DNA of 31,294 bases from CAG-488 sp963625295 (GTDB lineage Bacteria > Bacillota > Clostridia > Oscillospirales > Acutalibacteraceae), in NCBI GenBank assembly GCA_963625295.1, contig CAVFTC010000017.1, positions 1 through 31,294 on the forward strand. The letters run 5' to 3'. The notes beneath the pieces are model-generated. The model had not been told where the DNA came from. It saw nothing but the letters and a program-made list of their open reading frames with translations, and made no database searches. Positions 14,666-23,471 of this stretch are shown piece by piece. A program made the position numbers and the translations under genes. Each line of letters begins with the position of its first letter. Position 1 is the stretch's first letter.

Positions 14666-15534
14666 CTTATTTCTTTCACAGACCGGGCTTTGAGGACATA
14701 GATTTTATAAAAAGCAAAACAGCGGAAAGACGAACGGAGGGCTGCGACTTTACGTCCGGAAATCTTATCGGCTGGAGCAGGTTCTTTGACGGAGAAATTG
14801 CCGATATCAAGTCTTGTCTTGTTGTTCGGCTCAATAAATTCCGTTCGTATTCCTTCCCGAAGGGAAAAAATTACGCCGAAGCGCTTGAAGTTATGATTGA
14901 CGAATTCAATTATCCCGTGTTTTCTGTTATTGAAAAGCATGACACGGAGATTATTGAAGAGCTTTTTCCGGGAAAATATGAATTTGTTGCATCGAGAAAC
15001 AATTTCGACTATGTTTATTCACGGGAAAAGCTGGCGACCCTCAAAGGGAAAAAATACCATGCGAAAAGAAATCATATCGCCTATTTTGAAAGGAACTTCA
15101 ACTGGTCGTTTGAACCGCTGAGTCGGGAAAATATTGACGAGTGTATAGCCATGAACGAAAAATGGTATTCGATGAATGTTGAAAAAAACAAGGAGCAGAT
15201 CGAAAACGAGCGTGAGGTTCTGCGGCTGAATTTTGCTCATTTTGAGGAAATAGGCGGCATCGGCGGTGTGCTCAGAACAGACGGAGAGGTCATAGCCTTT
15301 ACCTTCGGCGAAAGGCTCAATGAGAATACCTTTGACACGCATTTTGAAAAGGCGTATTCCGATATCAGAGGAGCTTATCCGATGATAAATATGCTCTTTG
15401 CCGAAAGAATGCTCACGGATTATGAATTTGTAAACCGTGAGGACGATGTCGGCTCGGAGGGCTTGAGAAGCGCAAAGCTTTCGTATCATCCCGAATTTAT
15501 GATTGAAAAATATTCGGCATTGCCGAAAAAATAA
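14662..15534 (+). CDS. DUF2156 / phosphatidylglycerol lysyltransferase C-terminal domain-like protein
   Basis: A 290-residue protein of the DUF2156 (LPG_synthase_C) family, a GNAT-like fold found in the catalytic half of MprF. The family signature is YVYSREKLATLKGKKYHAKRN (about 117-137) with the central acyltransferase-like region HFEEIGGIGGVLRTDGEVIAF downstream. It lacks the MprF membrane domain, so it is a soluble stand-alone version of uncertain substrate, probably an aminoacyl- or acyl-transferase. ATG14662 overlaps the tmk stop (ATGA) and has GGAGG upstream. It pairs with the GNAT gene that follows. Confidence 0.85.
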   Translation: MTYFFHRPGFEDIDFIKSKTAERRTEGCDFTSGNLIGWSRFFDGEIADIKSCLVVRLNKFRSYSFPKGKNYAEALEVMIDEFNYPVFSVIEKHDTEIIEELFPGKYEFVASRNNFDYVYSREKLATLKGKKYHAKRNHIAYFERNFNWSFEPLSRENIDECIAMNEKWYSMNVEKNKEQIENEREVLRLNFAHFEEIGGIGGVLRTDGEVIAFTFGERLNENTFDTHFEKAYSDIRGAYPMINMLFAERMLTDYEFVNREDDVGSEGLRSAKLSYHPEFMIEKYSALPKK

Positions 15535-15558
15535 TAATCCGAAAGGCTTGCGGACGGC

Positions 15559-16401
15559 ATGAATCAAATTGTTGACATCGCAAAAAACAGAGAGGATATA
15601 ATTGAATTATGGCACGAATGCTTCGGCGACGACAGGGAATATATCAAATTTTTTCTTGATAATTGCCCGAATAAGCTTTGCGTCGGCAATTTAAAAAAAG
15701 GCGAGCTTGCATCGATGCTGTTTCTTTTGAACGGCGAGGTTGACGGATTCGCATGCAAGTATATTTATGCCGCCTGCACGGCTCAAAGGCATCGCAGCCA
15801 AGGCTTGATGGGCGGTCTTATCGAGTTTGTTAAACGCTGCTGTGCCGACAACGGAATTGATATGCTTTTTCTCGTTCCTGCCGGAGAGAGTCTTTATAAT
15901 TACTATTCAAAATTCGGATTTATTCCGAAAATGCAAAGAGCTGAAATTTTTCTTAAGGGCGGCTTTGGGAGCTTTAACGGGGAGAAAAAGACGGATATAA
16001 AGGAAATTGTGCAGAGGAGAATTGAGCTTCTTTCTTCTATGAAGCGTTTTGCTTTTGACCCGTTAACGACGGAGTATACGGTGGCGGAATTTTTGCACAC
16101 CGGCGGCGAAATATATTCACGGGAAGAGGTAAACGGTTTTCTCGCCTTTGTCCGCAGAGAAGGGAAAAATGCAACCGTAAAGGAGCTTTTGACCGATTTT
16201 GGCGAAGAATTTACAATTATTTTAGATTTATTTGAAAATTTAGGGGCGGAAAATGTTTACATTCATGCTCCTTTAGTGTATAATAATACAGATATTGGGT
16301 GCATGGCTACTAAATGTGGTATGCTTTACCCGATTACAGATAAAGCAAATGATTATATCAAGGATGAGGATGTATTCTATTCCGGAATGTATCTTGATTG
16401 A
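15559..16401 (+). CDS. GNAT-family N-acetyltransferase
   Basis: A 280-residue protein. Its N-terminal ~130 residues have the GNAT fold, with the acetyl-CoA pyrophosphate loop RSQGLM (R79 to M84) and the later YYSKFGFIP segment typical of the family. The C-terminal half is a less conserved domain. It probably acetylates an amine, but the substrate is unknown. It starts 24 bp after DUF2156 with only a weak ribosome site (GAAAGG, distant), consistent with translation following from upstream. Confidence 0.8.
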   Translation: MNQIVDIAKNREDIIELWHECFGDDREYIKFFLDNCPNKLCVGNLKKGELASMLFLLNGEVDGFACKYIYAACTAQRHRSQGLMGGLIEFVKRCCADNGIDMLFLVPAGESLYNYYSKFGFIPKMQRAEIFLKGGFGSFNGEKKTDIKEIVQRRIELLSSMKRFAFDPLTTEYTVAEFLHTGGEIYSREEVNGFLAFVRREGKNATVKELLTDFGEEFTIILDLFENLGAENVYIHAPLVYNNTDIGCMATKCGMLYPITDKANDYIKDEDVFYSGMYLD

Positions 16402-16413
16402 GAGGTAATTATT

Positions 16414-16959
16414 ATGATTTATGTTTTTCTTGCAAACGGATTTGAAGAAATTGAGGGATTGACGGTTGTCGATTTTCTCCGCAGAGCCGAGCTTGAGGTC
16501 TGCACTGTCGGTGTGGGCGGAAAGCTCATTACCGGTGCGCACAATATCCCGGTCTTCTGCGACCTTGACGAATCCGAGGTCAGACTTGACGGGGAGCTTG
16601 AGGCTGTTGTTTTACCGGGCGGAATGCCGGGAACGCTGAACCTTGAAGGGTCGGAGACTGTAAAAAATACGGTAAGCTACTGCGCCGAAAACGACAGATA
16701 TGTTTGCGCAATTTGCGCTGCGCCGTCGATACTCGGTCACATGGGCTTGCTCAAGGGCAGAAAAGCGTGCTGCTTCCCCGGCTTTGAAAACGAGCTGGAG
16801 GGTGCGGATATCGGTGAGGATTATGTTTGCCTTGACGGCAGATTTATTACCGCTAAGGGTATGGGCGCTGCGATTGATTTCTCCGAAAAAATCACAGCCT
16901 GTCTTATAAACGAAAACAAAGCGAAGAAGATAAAAGAATCTCTTCAGTGCCCCTGTTGA
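16414..16959 (+). CDS. DJ-1/PfpI family protein
   Basis: A 181-residue protein of the DJ-1/ThiJ/PfpI superfamily. GFEEIE (9-14) holds the conserved acidic residues, VVLPGGMPG (65-73) the oxyanion loop, and AICAAPSIL carries the nucleophile-elbow cysteine C101. Members include glyoxalase III/deglycase-type stress proteins. The length is typical. GAGAGG precedes ATG16414, 12 bp after the acetyltransferase. Enzymatic role is not settled by sequence. Confidence 0.9.
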   Translation: MIYVFLANGFEEIEGLTVVDFLRRAELEVCTVGVGGKLITGAHNIPVFCDLDESEVRLDGELEAVVLPGGMPGTLNLEGSETVKNTVSYCAENDRYVCAICAAPSILGHMGLLKGRKACCFPGFENELEGADIGEDYVCLDGRFITAKGMGAAIDFSEKITACLINENKAKKIKESLQCPC

Positions 16960-16978
16960 TTGAAGAAGGAGGACGAGT

Positions 16979-18367
16979 ATGAAAGACGAGAACGGCAGAG
17001 AATATTCCGATTACGATATTGATAAGCTCATTGAAGAGTATGCTCATATCAATCGGAAGGACGAGCCGGCGCAGACTCCGCAGCAGCCGGAGGAAAAGAA
17101 AAAGTTCGTCGTTCACATCGATGAATCGTTGATCGATTCGCCGCAGAGCGTTGAACCGAAGCCTCAGTCCGGCGGAATTTATTTCTCGAATTATACAAAG
17201 CACCACAAAGCACCCGAGGAGCCGGTGAAGAATGTTGAGCGCAAGGAGAATAAAGCTCCGAAGGCAAAGCGTGAGCATAAGGCGAAGGTCAAAAACGGAA
17301 TTGAAAGAGTCGGCGGCAGGGCTGCTGTCGGATTCTTTGCATTTATTCTTATCTCGACAATATTGCTTTCATATATCGGAATAACCTGTTTGGGCGATAT
17401 GCTTGCGATAAACAGAAGCGATGAGAACACGGCGGTGGATATTCCTGCCGACGCAACCTACAGCGAGATTATCGACATTCTCAAGGATAACGGCCTTATC
17501 AAGCGCAAGGAGTTTTGCAAGCTTTTTGCAAAGTTCAGAGGCTTTGATGGCGAGACTTACCTCAGCGGTCAGTATTATCTCAACAGCAAGATGGGCGTTG
17601 AGGGTATGCTCAAGGATATAATGGCAGCTCCCGTTACGGCGGAGTCGATTTCATTGAGCTTCCCCGAGGGCTGGACCGCCACTCAGATTATCGAAAAGCT
17701 CGAAAAATATGATGTTTGTAATTCGGCAAAGGTTCTCACCGCAATGAAAACCGGTCAGTATAGCTACGATTTCCTCAACGATATTACGGATAATAAGAAC
17801 AGATACCTCAAGCTTGAGGGCTACCTTTTCCCGGATACCTATGATTTCTATGTTGACGCAGACCCGAATTATGTTATCACAAAGTTCCTTGACAACTTCA
17901 AATCCAAGTGGGAGGACGAGTACGATAATCGTGCCGCCGAGCTTGGCCTTACAAGGGATGAAATTATAACGATTGCCTCCATTATTCAAAAGGAGGCAGC
18001 GAACACGGAGCAGATGAAGGTTATATCCTCCGTAATTCACAACCGTCTCAATCATCAGGCGGATTACCCGACCCTCGGCTGCGACAGTACGGCTCTTTAC
18101 ATCAGCAATTATGTAACTCCGAGCGTCGGAGAGGCTCAGGGCGCAGTATACTACAGCGCATATGACACATCGGCAATCAAGGGACTTCCTCCCGGACCGA
18201 TCTGCAACCCGGGTATCGACGCAATCAGAGCTGCACTCTATCCGTCGGATACCGATTACTATTTCTTTGCTCACGACAAGGCAGGCAATATTTATACCGC
18301 CTCAACCTTTAAGGAGCACAAGAACAACCTTGTTCTTATCATTAAGGCGAACAGCTCAACGGAATGA
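16979..18367 (+). CDS. mltG: Endolytic murein transglycosylase MltG (YceG-like)
   Basis: A 462-residue membrane-anchored transglycosylase that cleaves nascent glycan strands and so sets their length. A long charged cytoplasmic region (1-115), rich in Lys, Glu and Pro, precedes one transmembrane segment (about 116-136). The extracellular part follows, with a LysM-like subdomain and the YceG catalytic domain: EGYLFPDTY (280-288), IIQKEA with catalytic E339, and LPPGPICNPG near the end. AAGGAGGACG precedes ATG16979. The neighbours (U32 peptidase, murE, class A PBP, ruvX) fit a cell-wall growth cluster; in Bacillus, ruvX, mltG and U32 genes also sit together. Confidence 0.92.
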   Translation: MKDENGREYSDYDIDKLIEEYAHINRKDEPAQTPQQPEEKKKFVVHIDESLIDSPQSVEPKPQSGGIYFSNYTKHHKAPEEPVKNVERKENKAPKAKREHKAKVKNGIERVGGRAAVGFFAFILISTILLSYIGITCLGDMLAINRSDENTAVDIPADATYSEIIDILKDNGLIKRKEFCKLFAKFRGFDGETYLSGQYYLNSKMGVEGMLKDIMAAPVTAESISLSFPEGWTATQIIEKLEKYDVCNSAKVLTAMKTGQYSYDFLNDITDNKNRYLKLEGYLFPDTYDFYVDADPNYVITKFLDNFKSKWEDEYDNRAAELGLTRDEIITIASIIQKEAANTEQMKVISSVIHNRLNHQADYPTLGCDSTALYISNYVTPSVGEAQGAVYYSAYDTSAIKGLPPGPICNPGIDAIRAALYPSDTDYYFFAHDKAGNIYTASTFKEHKNNLVLIIKANSSTE

Positions 18368-18374
18368 GAGGCTT

Positions 18375-19610
18375 ATGAGTAAAATTAAAACAGCATTCCC
18401 GGAGCTTCTCTCTCCGGCAGGAGATATGGAAAGATTTCAGCGTGCTCTCTATTTCGGTGCGGACGCTATCTATCTCGGCGGTTCGGCGTTTTCCATGCGA
18501 GCCGCACCTGCCAATTTTACCGCAGAGGAGCTTAAGGCGGCGGTTGACGCCGCACATAAAAAGGGCGTTAAGGTCTATCAGACCTGCAACACCGTGCCGA
18601 GGAACGACGAGATCGACAGGCTTCCCGATTTTCTCATGGAGTCTGCCGAAACCGGAGTGGACGCATTCATCATTTCCGACCTCGGTGTTATGACGCTTGC
18701 TAAAAAATACACTCCCGATGTTGATATCCATATTTCGACCCAGGCAGGAATCACAAATTATGCTTCAGCGAACGAATGGTACAATATGGGAGCGACGAGA
18801 GTTGTTACGGCGAGGGAGCTTTCCCTTGAGGATATTGCAACTCTCAGGGCAAAAACGCCTAAGGAGCTTGAAATAGAGTGCTTTGTGCACGGAGCAATGT
18901 GCGTTTCATTTTCCGGAAGATGTCTTTTGTCCAACTATCTTGTCAACCGTGATTCCAACAGAGGAGAGTGCGCCCAGCCTTGCCGCTGGCAGTACAGCCT
19001 GATGGAAAAGACCCGTGAGGGTGAGTATTTCCCGATTGATGAGGACGAGAACGGCACATACATTTTCAATTCAAAGGATATGTGCATGATCGAGCATATT
19101 CCCGAAATGGTCAAAGCGGGAATATCGAGCTTCAAGATCGAGGGCAGGGCAAAATCGGCCTACTACACATCTGTTATTACCAACGCATACCGTCAGGCGA
19201 TCGACGGATATTTAAAGAATGCGACCGACGCTTACAAGCCCGAAAAATGGGTCGTTGACGAGATGTATAAAATAAGCAGCCGTGAGTATTGCACGGGCTT
19301 CTACTTCGGTCATCCGAGGGAGAATGCTCAGATTTATTACGACGGCGGCTACAAGAGGGACTGGAGCGTTATGGCGGAGGTTCTCGGCTCGGAGAACGGT
19401 CGGGTATATTGCCGCCAGCGAAACAGATTTTTTGAGGGAGAAAGACTGGAGGTTCTTCAACGAGGAGTTGAGCCTTACGAGGTCACGGTTACCGACCTGA
19501 GAGACGAAAACGGAGAGAAAATAGAAAAAGCACCGCATCCGATGATGCAGGTGAGCTTTGAATGTGAAAGAAAAATACCTGCCGACGCTTTGTTGAGGAA
19601 AGCGGTTTGA
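18375..19610 (+). CDS. U32 family peptidase (YrrO/TrhP-like tRNA hydroxylation protein)
   Basis: A 411-residue protein. It begins with the family signature ELLSPAGD and carries the U32 motif ECFVHGAMCVSFSGRC (168-183) followed by C199 and C203, cysteines thought to bind a metal or iron-sulfur centre. Members such as E. coli TrhP and the Bacillus homologues act in prephenate-dependent tRNA uridine 5-hydroxylation; the peptidase name is historical. I chose ATG18375 (GAGAGG upstream), 7 bp after mltG. The frame stays open upstream but there it overlaps mltG. The mltG-U32 adjacency matches the yrrL-yrrO order of Bacillus. Confidence 0.88.
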   Translation: MSKIKTAFPELLSPAGDMERFQRALYFGADAIYLGGSAFSMRAAPANFTAEELKAAVDAAHKKGVKVYQTCNTVPRNDEIDRLPDFLMESAETGVDAFIISDLGVMTLAKKYTPDVDIHISTQAGITNYASANEWYNMGATRVVTARELSLEDIATLRAKTPKELEIECFVHGAMCVSFSGRCLLSNYLVNRDSNRGECAQPCRWQYSLMEKTREGEYFPIDEDENGTYIFNSKDMCMIEHIPEMVKAGISSFKIEGRAKSAYYTSVITNAYRQAIDGYLKNATDAYKPEKWVVDEMYKISSREYCTGFYFGHPRENAQIYYDGGYKRDWSVMAEVLGSENGRVYCRQRNRFFEGERLEVLQRGVEPYEVTVTDLRDENGEKIEKAPHPMMQVSFECERKIPADALLRKAV

Positions 19611-19653
19611 GCTTTGATTTACACATTGTTTATTTATTTCTCGGAGGATCATA

Positions 19654-21120
19654 ATGCTTTTAAGTAATATTCTCAAAGGTATTGATTATTCATGCGGTAA
19701 TTTTAAGGATATCGACATTAAAGATATTACATACAATTCAAAAGAAGCCGGCGAGGGCAAATGCTTTTTCTGCCTTACCGGAACAATGACGGACGGCCAT
19801 AAATTTGCACAAAATGCCTATGAGAGAGGCTGCAGATGTATTTTTGCCGAGCATCCCGTCGAGCTTCCGGAGGATTGCATTCAGATAATTACGGACGATA
19901 CGCGTCACGCCCTTGCAATCGCTTCGGTAAACTTTTTCGGCAGACCGTGCGAAAGCATGAAGATAGTCGGAATAACGGGAACAAAGGGCAAAACCACAGC
20001 CGCTCATATTGTCAAACGCTTCATTGAGGCGTCGGGCGAAATGTGCGGAATAATCGGAACAAACGGCGTTTCATACGACAAGGTTCACCGTGAAACGAAG
20101 AATACAACTCCCGAAAGCTATGAGCTTCAAAAGCTTTTCCGTGAAATGGTTGACGCAGGCTGCAAATACTGCGTTATCGAAGCCTCCTCGCTGGGACTGA
20201 AAATGCACAGAACCGACGGTATTCCGTTTGACACGGCGGTGTTTATGAACCTTGCTCCCGATCACATCGGTACGATAGAGCATCCTACATTTGAGGACTA
20301 CAAGAACAGCAAGAAGAAGCTTTTTTCAATGTGCAGGCACGCAGTTGCCAATATTGACGACCCCGCATATGAGGATATGCTTGAAGGCTCGTCGGCAGAG
20401 AATGTCATAAGCTTCGGACTCGGCGATGCAGATATAAGAGCCGAAAATGTTGAGCTTCTCAGAAGTAAGGATATGATGGGAGTTTCGTTTGACTGCATCG
20501 AGTCGGGCAGAAAGACCCGTATCAATGCTCCGATCCCCGGATATTTCAATGTTTACAATGTCCTTGCAGCAATAGGGGCTTGCAAGACCCTCGGTATTGA
20601 GGTTAAAAATTACAGCGAAGCTCTGAAGGGCTTCAGCGTTGAGGGCAGAGCGGAGCTGATTCATGTCAGCGATGATTTTGATGTTATTATCGACTTTGCC
20701 CATAACGGACTGAGTATGCATAATATTATTTCCACGCTTAAAACCTATCCGCACAACAGGCTTGTAATGCTTTACGGCTCTATCGGTGAAAAGAATCAGA
20801 TCCGCCGCAAGGAGCTTGGTCTTGTTGTCGGCAAGGAAGCCGATCTTTCGATTCTGACATCCGAAGATCCCGGCAAGGAGGATCCCCGAAAAATTGCTGA
20901 GGAGATAGCAGGCTACATTCGTCAGGTCGGCGGAAAATATATTATTATAGAGGATCGGAAAGAGGCGATTCGTTACGCCCTTTCCCACACGCAAAAGGGA
21001 GACATACTTGTTCTGGCAGGAAAAGGAAACGAGAGCTTCATGAAGCTTAAGGACGGAACAATTCCTTATTCCGAGCTTGAGGAAGTTAAAAATTATATTA
21101 AGGCAATGCCGCAAAAATAA
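19654..21120 (+). CDS. murE: MurE-type UDP-MurNAc-tripeptide synthetase, Lys-type motifs
   Basis: A 488-residue Mur ligase: ATP loop GTKGKTT (109-115), TTPES (151-155), NLAPDHIG (199-206), the region of the carbamylated lysine YKNSKKKLF (216-224), and GRAE (331-334). It adds the third residue to UDP-MurNAc-L-Ala-D-Glu. The specificity stretch reads SEDPGKEDP (403-411) rather than the meso-DAP signature DNPR. AHNGLS replaces AHTPDAL, and GSIGEKNQIRRKELG replaces GCGGDRD-K-RP. These resemble the L-lysine-adding MurE of staphylococci and streptococci. GGAGGATC precedes the ATG. The C-terminal KAMPQK is encoded by a palindromic repeat. It may be the sole MurE or a paralogue. Confidence 0.88.
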   Translation: MLLSNILKGIDYSCGNFKDIDIKDITYNSKEAGEGKCFFCLTGTMTDGHKFAQNAYERGCRCIFAEHPVELPEDCIQIITDDTRHALAIASVNFFGRPCESMKIVGITGTKGKTTAAHIVKRFIEASGEMCGIIGTNGVSYDKVHRETKNTTPESYELQKLFREMVDAGCKYCVIEASSLGLKMHRTDGIPFDTAVFMNLAPDHIGTIEHPTFEDYKNSKKKLFSMCRHAVANIDDPAYEDMLEGSSAENVISFGLGDADIRAENVELLRSKDMMGVSFDCIESGRKTRINAPIPGYFNVYNVLAAIGACKTLGIEVKNYSEALKGFSVEGRAELIHVSDDFDVIIDFAHNGLSMHNIISTLKTYPHNRLVMLYGSIGEKNQIRRKELGLVVGKEADLSILTSEDPGKEDPRKIAEEIAGYIRQVGGKYIIIEDRKEAIRYALSHTQKGDILVLAGKGNESFMKLKDGTIPYSELEEVKNYIKAMPQK

Positions 21121-21140
21121 ATTTGCATCGGCTGCCTTAA
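21098..21140. repeat. Short palindromic repeat copy at the murE stop (copy G)
   Basis: TTAAGGCAATGCCGCAAA and TTTGCATCGGCTGCCTTAA form opposed arms around AATAAA. It encodes the last six residues and stop of MurE and lies between murE and the penicillin-binding protein gene. Confidence 0.75.
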
Positions 21141-21191
21141 GCACATCAAAGCAGAATCCTGTTTTCAGTGAAAATTCAAGGAGGTAGTTAT

Positions 21192-23414
21192 ATGCCGCAA
21201 AAAAGATCGGGCGCAGCAAAGAAGAAAAGAAAGAGACTCAACGACCTGTCGAATGCAGGAGCTTTCTTCATATCCTTGCTCGCTATCATCTGCTTTACGA
21301 TCATAATCTGCGTGGGCTATGTTTTTATCAACGCAGTTACGGTCGTTGCGGGCGACCCCGTTATCAATCTTGAAAGTGCAAAGAACAATCAAAACCAGAC
21401 ATCGTTCCTTTATGCCGAGAATTCCGACGGGGAGCAGATAGAGGTTTTGCGTCTGCACGGTGAGGAAAACCGTATCTGGGTCGATTTTGATAAAATTCCG
21501 AAGCAGATGAAGAATGCGTTCATTGCGCTTGAGGATAAGCGATTTGAAGCCCATCACGGCGTTGACTGGATTCGTACGATCGGTGTTTTTATCAAGCAAA
21601 ACGATCAGGGCGGATCGACTATCACTCAGCAGCTTGTCAAAAATGTTACCGGTAACAATCAGGTAACCTATGTCCGAAAGTATAACGAAATTCTTTCTGC
21701 GCTGAACCTTGAAAGAAATTTCAGCAAGGACGATATTCTTGAGGCGTATCTTAACACAATCTATCTCGGACAGGGCTGCTACGGCGTTGAGACTGCCGCC
21801 GAAACATATTTCGGCAAGTCTGTTGATGAGCTTAATCTCGCCGAATGTGCGGTTATTGCTTCAATCACGCAAATGCCCTATTCCTATGACCCGATAAACA
21901 ATCCGCAGAACAACAGAACAAGGCAGGTCTATTGCCTTGATGAAATGCTCAGTCAGGGCAAAATAACACAGCAGGAATATGATGACGCCGTTGCCTATAA
22001 GCTTATTTACACAACGGATGACGACTACGTTCCGAGCGAGGCGGAGCTTGAAAGACAGAAGAACGAGGAGAACGCAAAGGCTTCCTCGGAGTTCCAGAGC
22101 TTTTATGTTGACTTCGTTATCGACGATGTTATCGACAGGCTTCAGAGCGACCTCGGATATTCATACAATGAGGCTCGTGACGCAATCTACGGCGGAGGCT
22201 TGAGAATTTACACTGCCGTTGATCTTGATATTCAGAAAACCACAGAGGATATTTATGTAAACCGCAAGGGCTTTGAGGATACAAAGAATGCCCAGTCTGC
22301 CATAACAATTATGGACTACAAGGGCAGAGTTGTTGCAATTGTCGGTCAGGCGGGCGTCAAGGAGGGCAACCGTGTTCTTAACAGGGCAAGCTCCTCGCCG
22401 AGATCTCCCGGTTCGTCAATTAAGCCGCTTACATCTTACAGCCCGGCGATTGAATTGAATCAGATTACATGGTCGTCTTATCTTCTTGATTCCGCAGTCA
22501 GCTATGCAGGCTGGAGAACACGAAACGCCGACGGCGGCTACGGCTCTGGATATAATGTTACCGTTCAGAATGCGATTGCAAGATCGCTCAATACGATACC
22601 GGCACGAATCGTTATCAACATGATAGGCATTGACGAATCCTATAACTATCTTGTAAACAAGTATCATATCACAACCGCAGTTGAGGCGACCGACAAGAGC
22701 GCAGCTCCGCTTTCCATCGGTTCAATGACATACGGTACAACATCGCTTGAAATGACGGCGGCTTATGCCGCATTCGGCAATGGCGGTTACTATTACAAGC
22801 CGTATTCGTTCTACTACATTGAAGATGCGAACGGCAAGGTTCTCATTGACAACAGGAACAACAAGGGAGAGCAGATCATTTCCACCGGCACAGCCGAGGT
22901 TATGAGACACCTTCTTTTGACCGTTACCACCAGCTCCTACGGTACAGGTACAAGCTACAAGACCAGCGGCTTTGACACCTTCGCAAAGACAGGTACGACC
23001 GATGACAACAACGATAAGTGGTTTGTCGGCGGAACGCCCTATTATGTTGCCGCAGTTTGGTACGGCTACGATATCCCCGAGTATATCAGCACATGGGGCA
23101 ACCCCGCAGGCGCAGTTCACAAGACTGTATTCGACGCAATCCACAAGAATCTCCCGGATAAGGAATTTGAGGATCTTGACGGAGCGGTTCAGAAGGAATA
23201 TTGTACCGATACGGGCAAGCTTGCCTCGTCAAGCTGCTATTCAACAGCTACCGGTTGGTATAAGAAGGATAATATTCCCGAGTATTGCACGGGTCACTAT
23301 TACTCTTCGTCCTCCGACGATGAAGAGGAGGAAGAAGAGGAGAAGCCGACTAAGAAATCAAGTCGGTCATCAACAACAGCTGCTGCCGTTGCCGAAAACG
23401 ACAGTGATGATTAA
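21192..23414 (+). CDS. Class A penicillin-binding protein (PBP1A-type, bifunctional)
   Basis: A 740-residue bifunctional peptidoglycan synthase. A basic N terminus and one transmembrane segment (about 23-48) lead into the GT51 glycosyltransferase domain, with catalytic E114 in ALEDKRF and GGSTITQQ (140-147). The transpeptidase domain has SSIK with active serine S408, S465-L-N467 and K599-T-G. All catalytic residues are present. The C terminus ends in a low-complexity acidic/Ser tail (SSSDDEEEEEEE..). A near-perfect AAGGAGGT precedes ATG21192; upstream in-frame codons lack a ribosome site. It polymerises and cross-links glycan next to murE and mltG, forming a wall-growth set. Confidence 0.95.
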   Translation: MPQKRSGAAKKKRKRLNDLSNAGAFFISLLAIICFTIIICVGYVFINAVTVVAGDPVINLESAKNNQNQTSFLYAENSDGEQIEVLRLHGEENRIWVDFDKIPKQMKNAFIALEDKRFEAHHGVDWIRTIGVFIKQNDQGGSTITQQLVKNVTGNNQVTYVRKYNEILSALNLERNFSKDDILEAYLNTIYLGQGCYGVETAAETYFGKSVDELNLAECAVIASITQMPYSYDPINNPQNNRTRQVYCLDEMLSQGKITQQEYDDAVAYKLIYTTDDDYVPSEAELERQKNEENAKASSEFQSFYVDFVIDDVIDRLQSDLGYSYNEARDAIYGGGLRIYTAVDLDIQKTTEDIYVNRKGFEDTKNAQSAITIMDYKGRVVAIVGQAGVKEGNRVLNRASSSPRSPGSSIKPLTSYSPAIELNQITWSSYLLDSAVSYAGWRTRNADGGYGSGYNVTVQNAIARSLNTIPARIVINMIGIDESYNYLVNKYHITTAVEATDKSAAPLSIGSMTYGTTSLEMTAAYAAFGNGGYYYKPYSFYYIEDANGKVLIDNRNNKGEQIISTGTAEVMRHLLLTVTTSSYGTGTSYKTSGFDTFAKTGTTDDNNDKWFVGGTPYYVAAVWYGYDIPEYISTWGNPAGAVHKTVFDAIHKNLPDKEFEDLDGAVQKEYCTDTGKLASSSCYSTATGWYKKDNIPEYCTGHYYSSSSDDEEEEEEEKPTKKSSRSSTTAAAVAENDSDD

Positions 23415-23419
23415 AAGCT

Positions 23420-23447
23420 GTACCGCACAAATTGAAATGTGCGGCAT
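23420..23447. repeat. Short palindromic repeat copy after the PBP gene (copy H)
   Basis: TACCGCACA and TGTGCGGCA form a nine-base-pair hairpin around AATTGAAA in the 57-bp gap before ruvX. No T run follows, so it is unlikely to be a full terminator and more likely a degraded repeat copy. Confidence 0.65.
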
Positions 23448-23471
23448 TGAATAAAACACGGAGGCGGTTGC

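Noticed and set aside
18162..18374. A 71-residue N-terminal extension of the U32 protein
   Set aside because: It overlaps mltG in another frame; family members begin close to ELLSPAGD, fitting ATG18375.
20326..21219. A 297-residue minus-strand ORF
   Set aside because: It is a shadow of murE in the opposite strand, running out through the repeat copy and gap.
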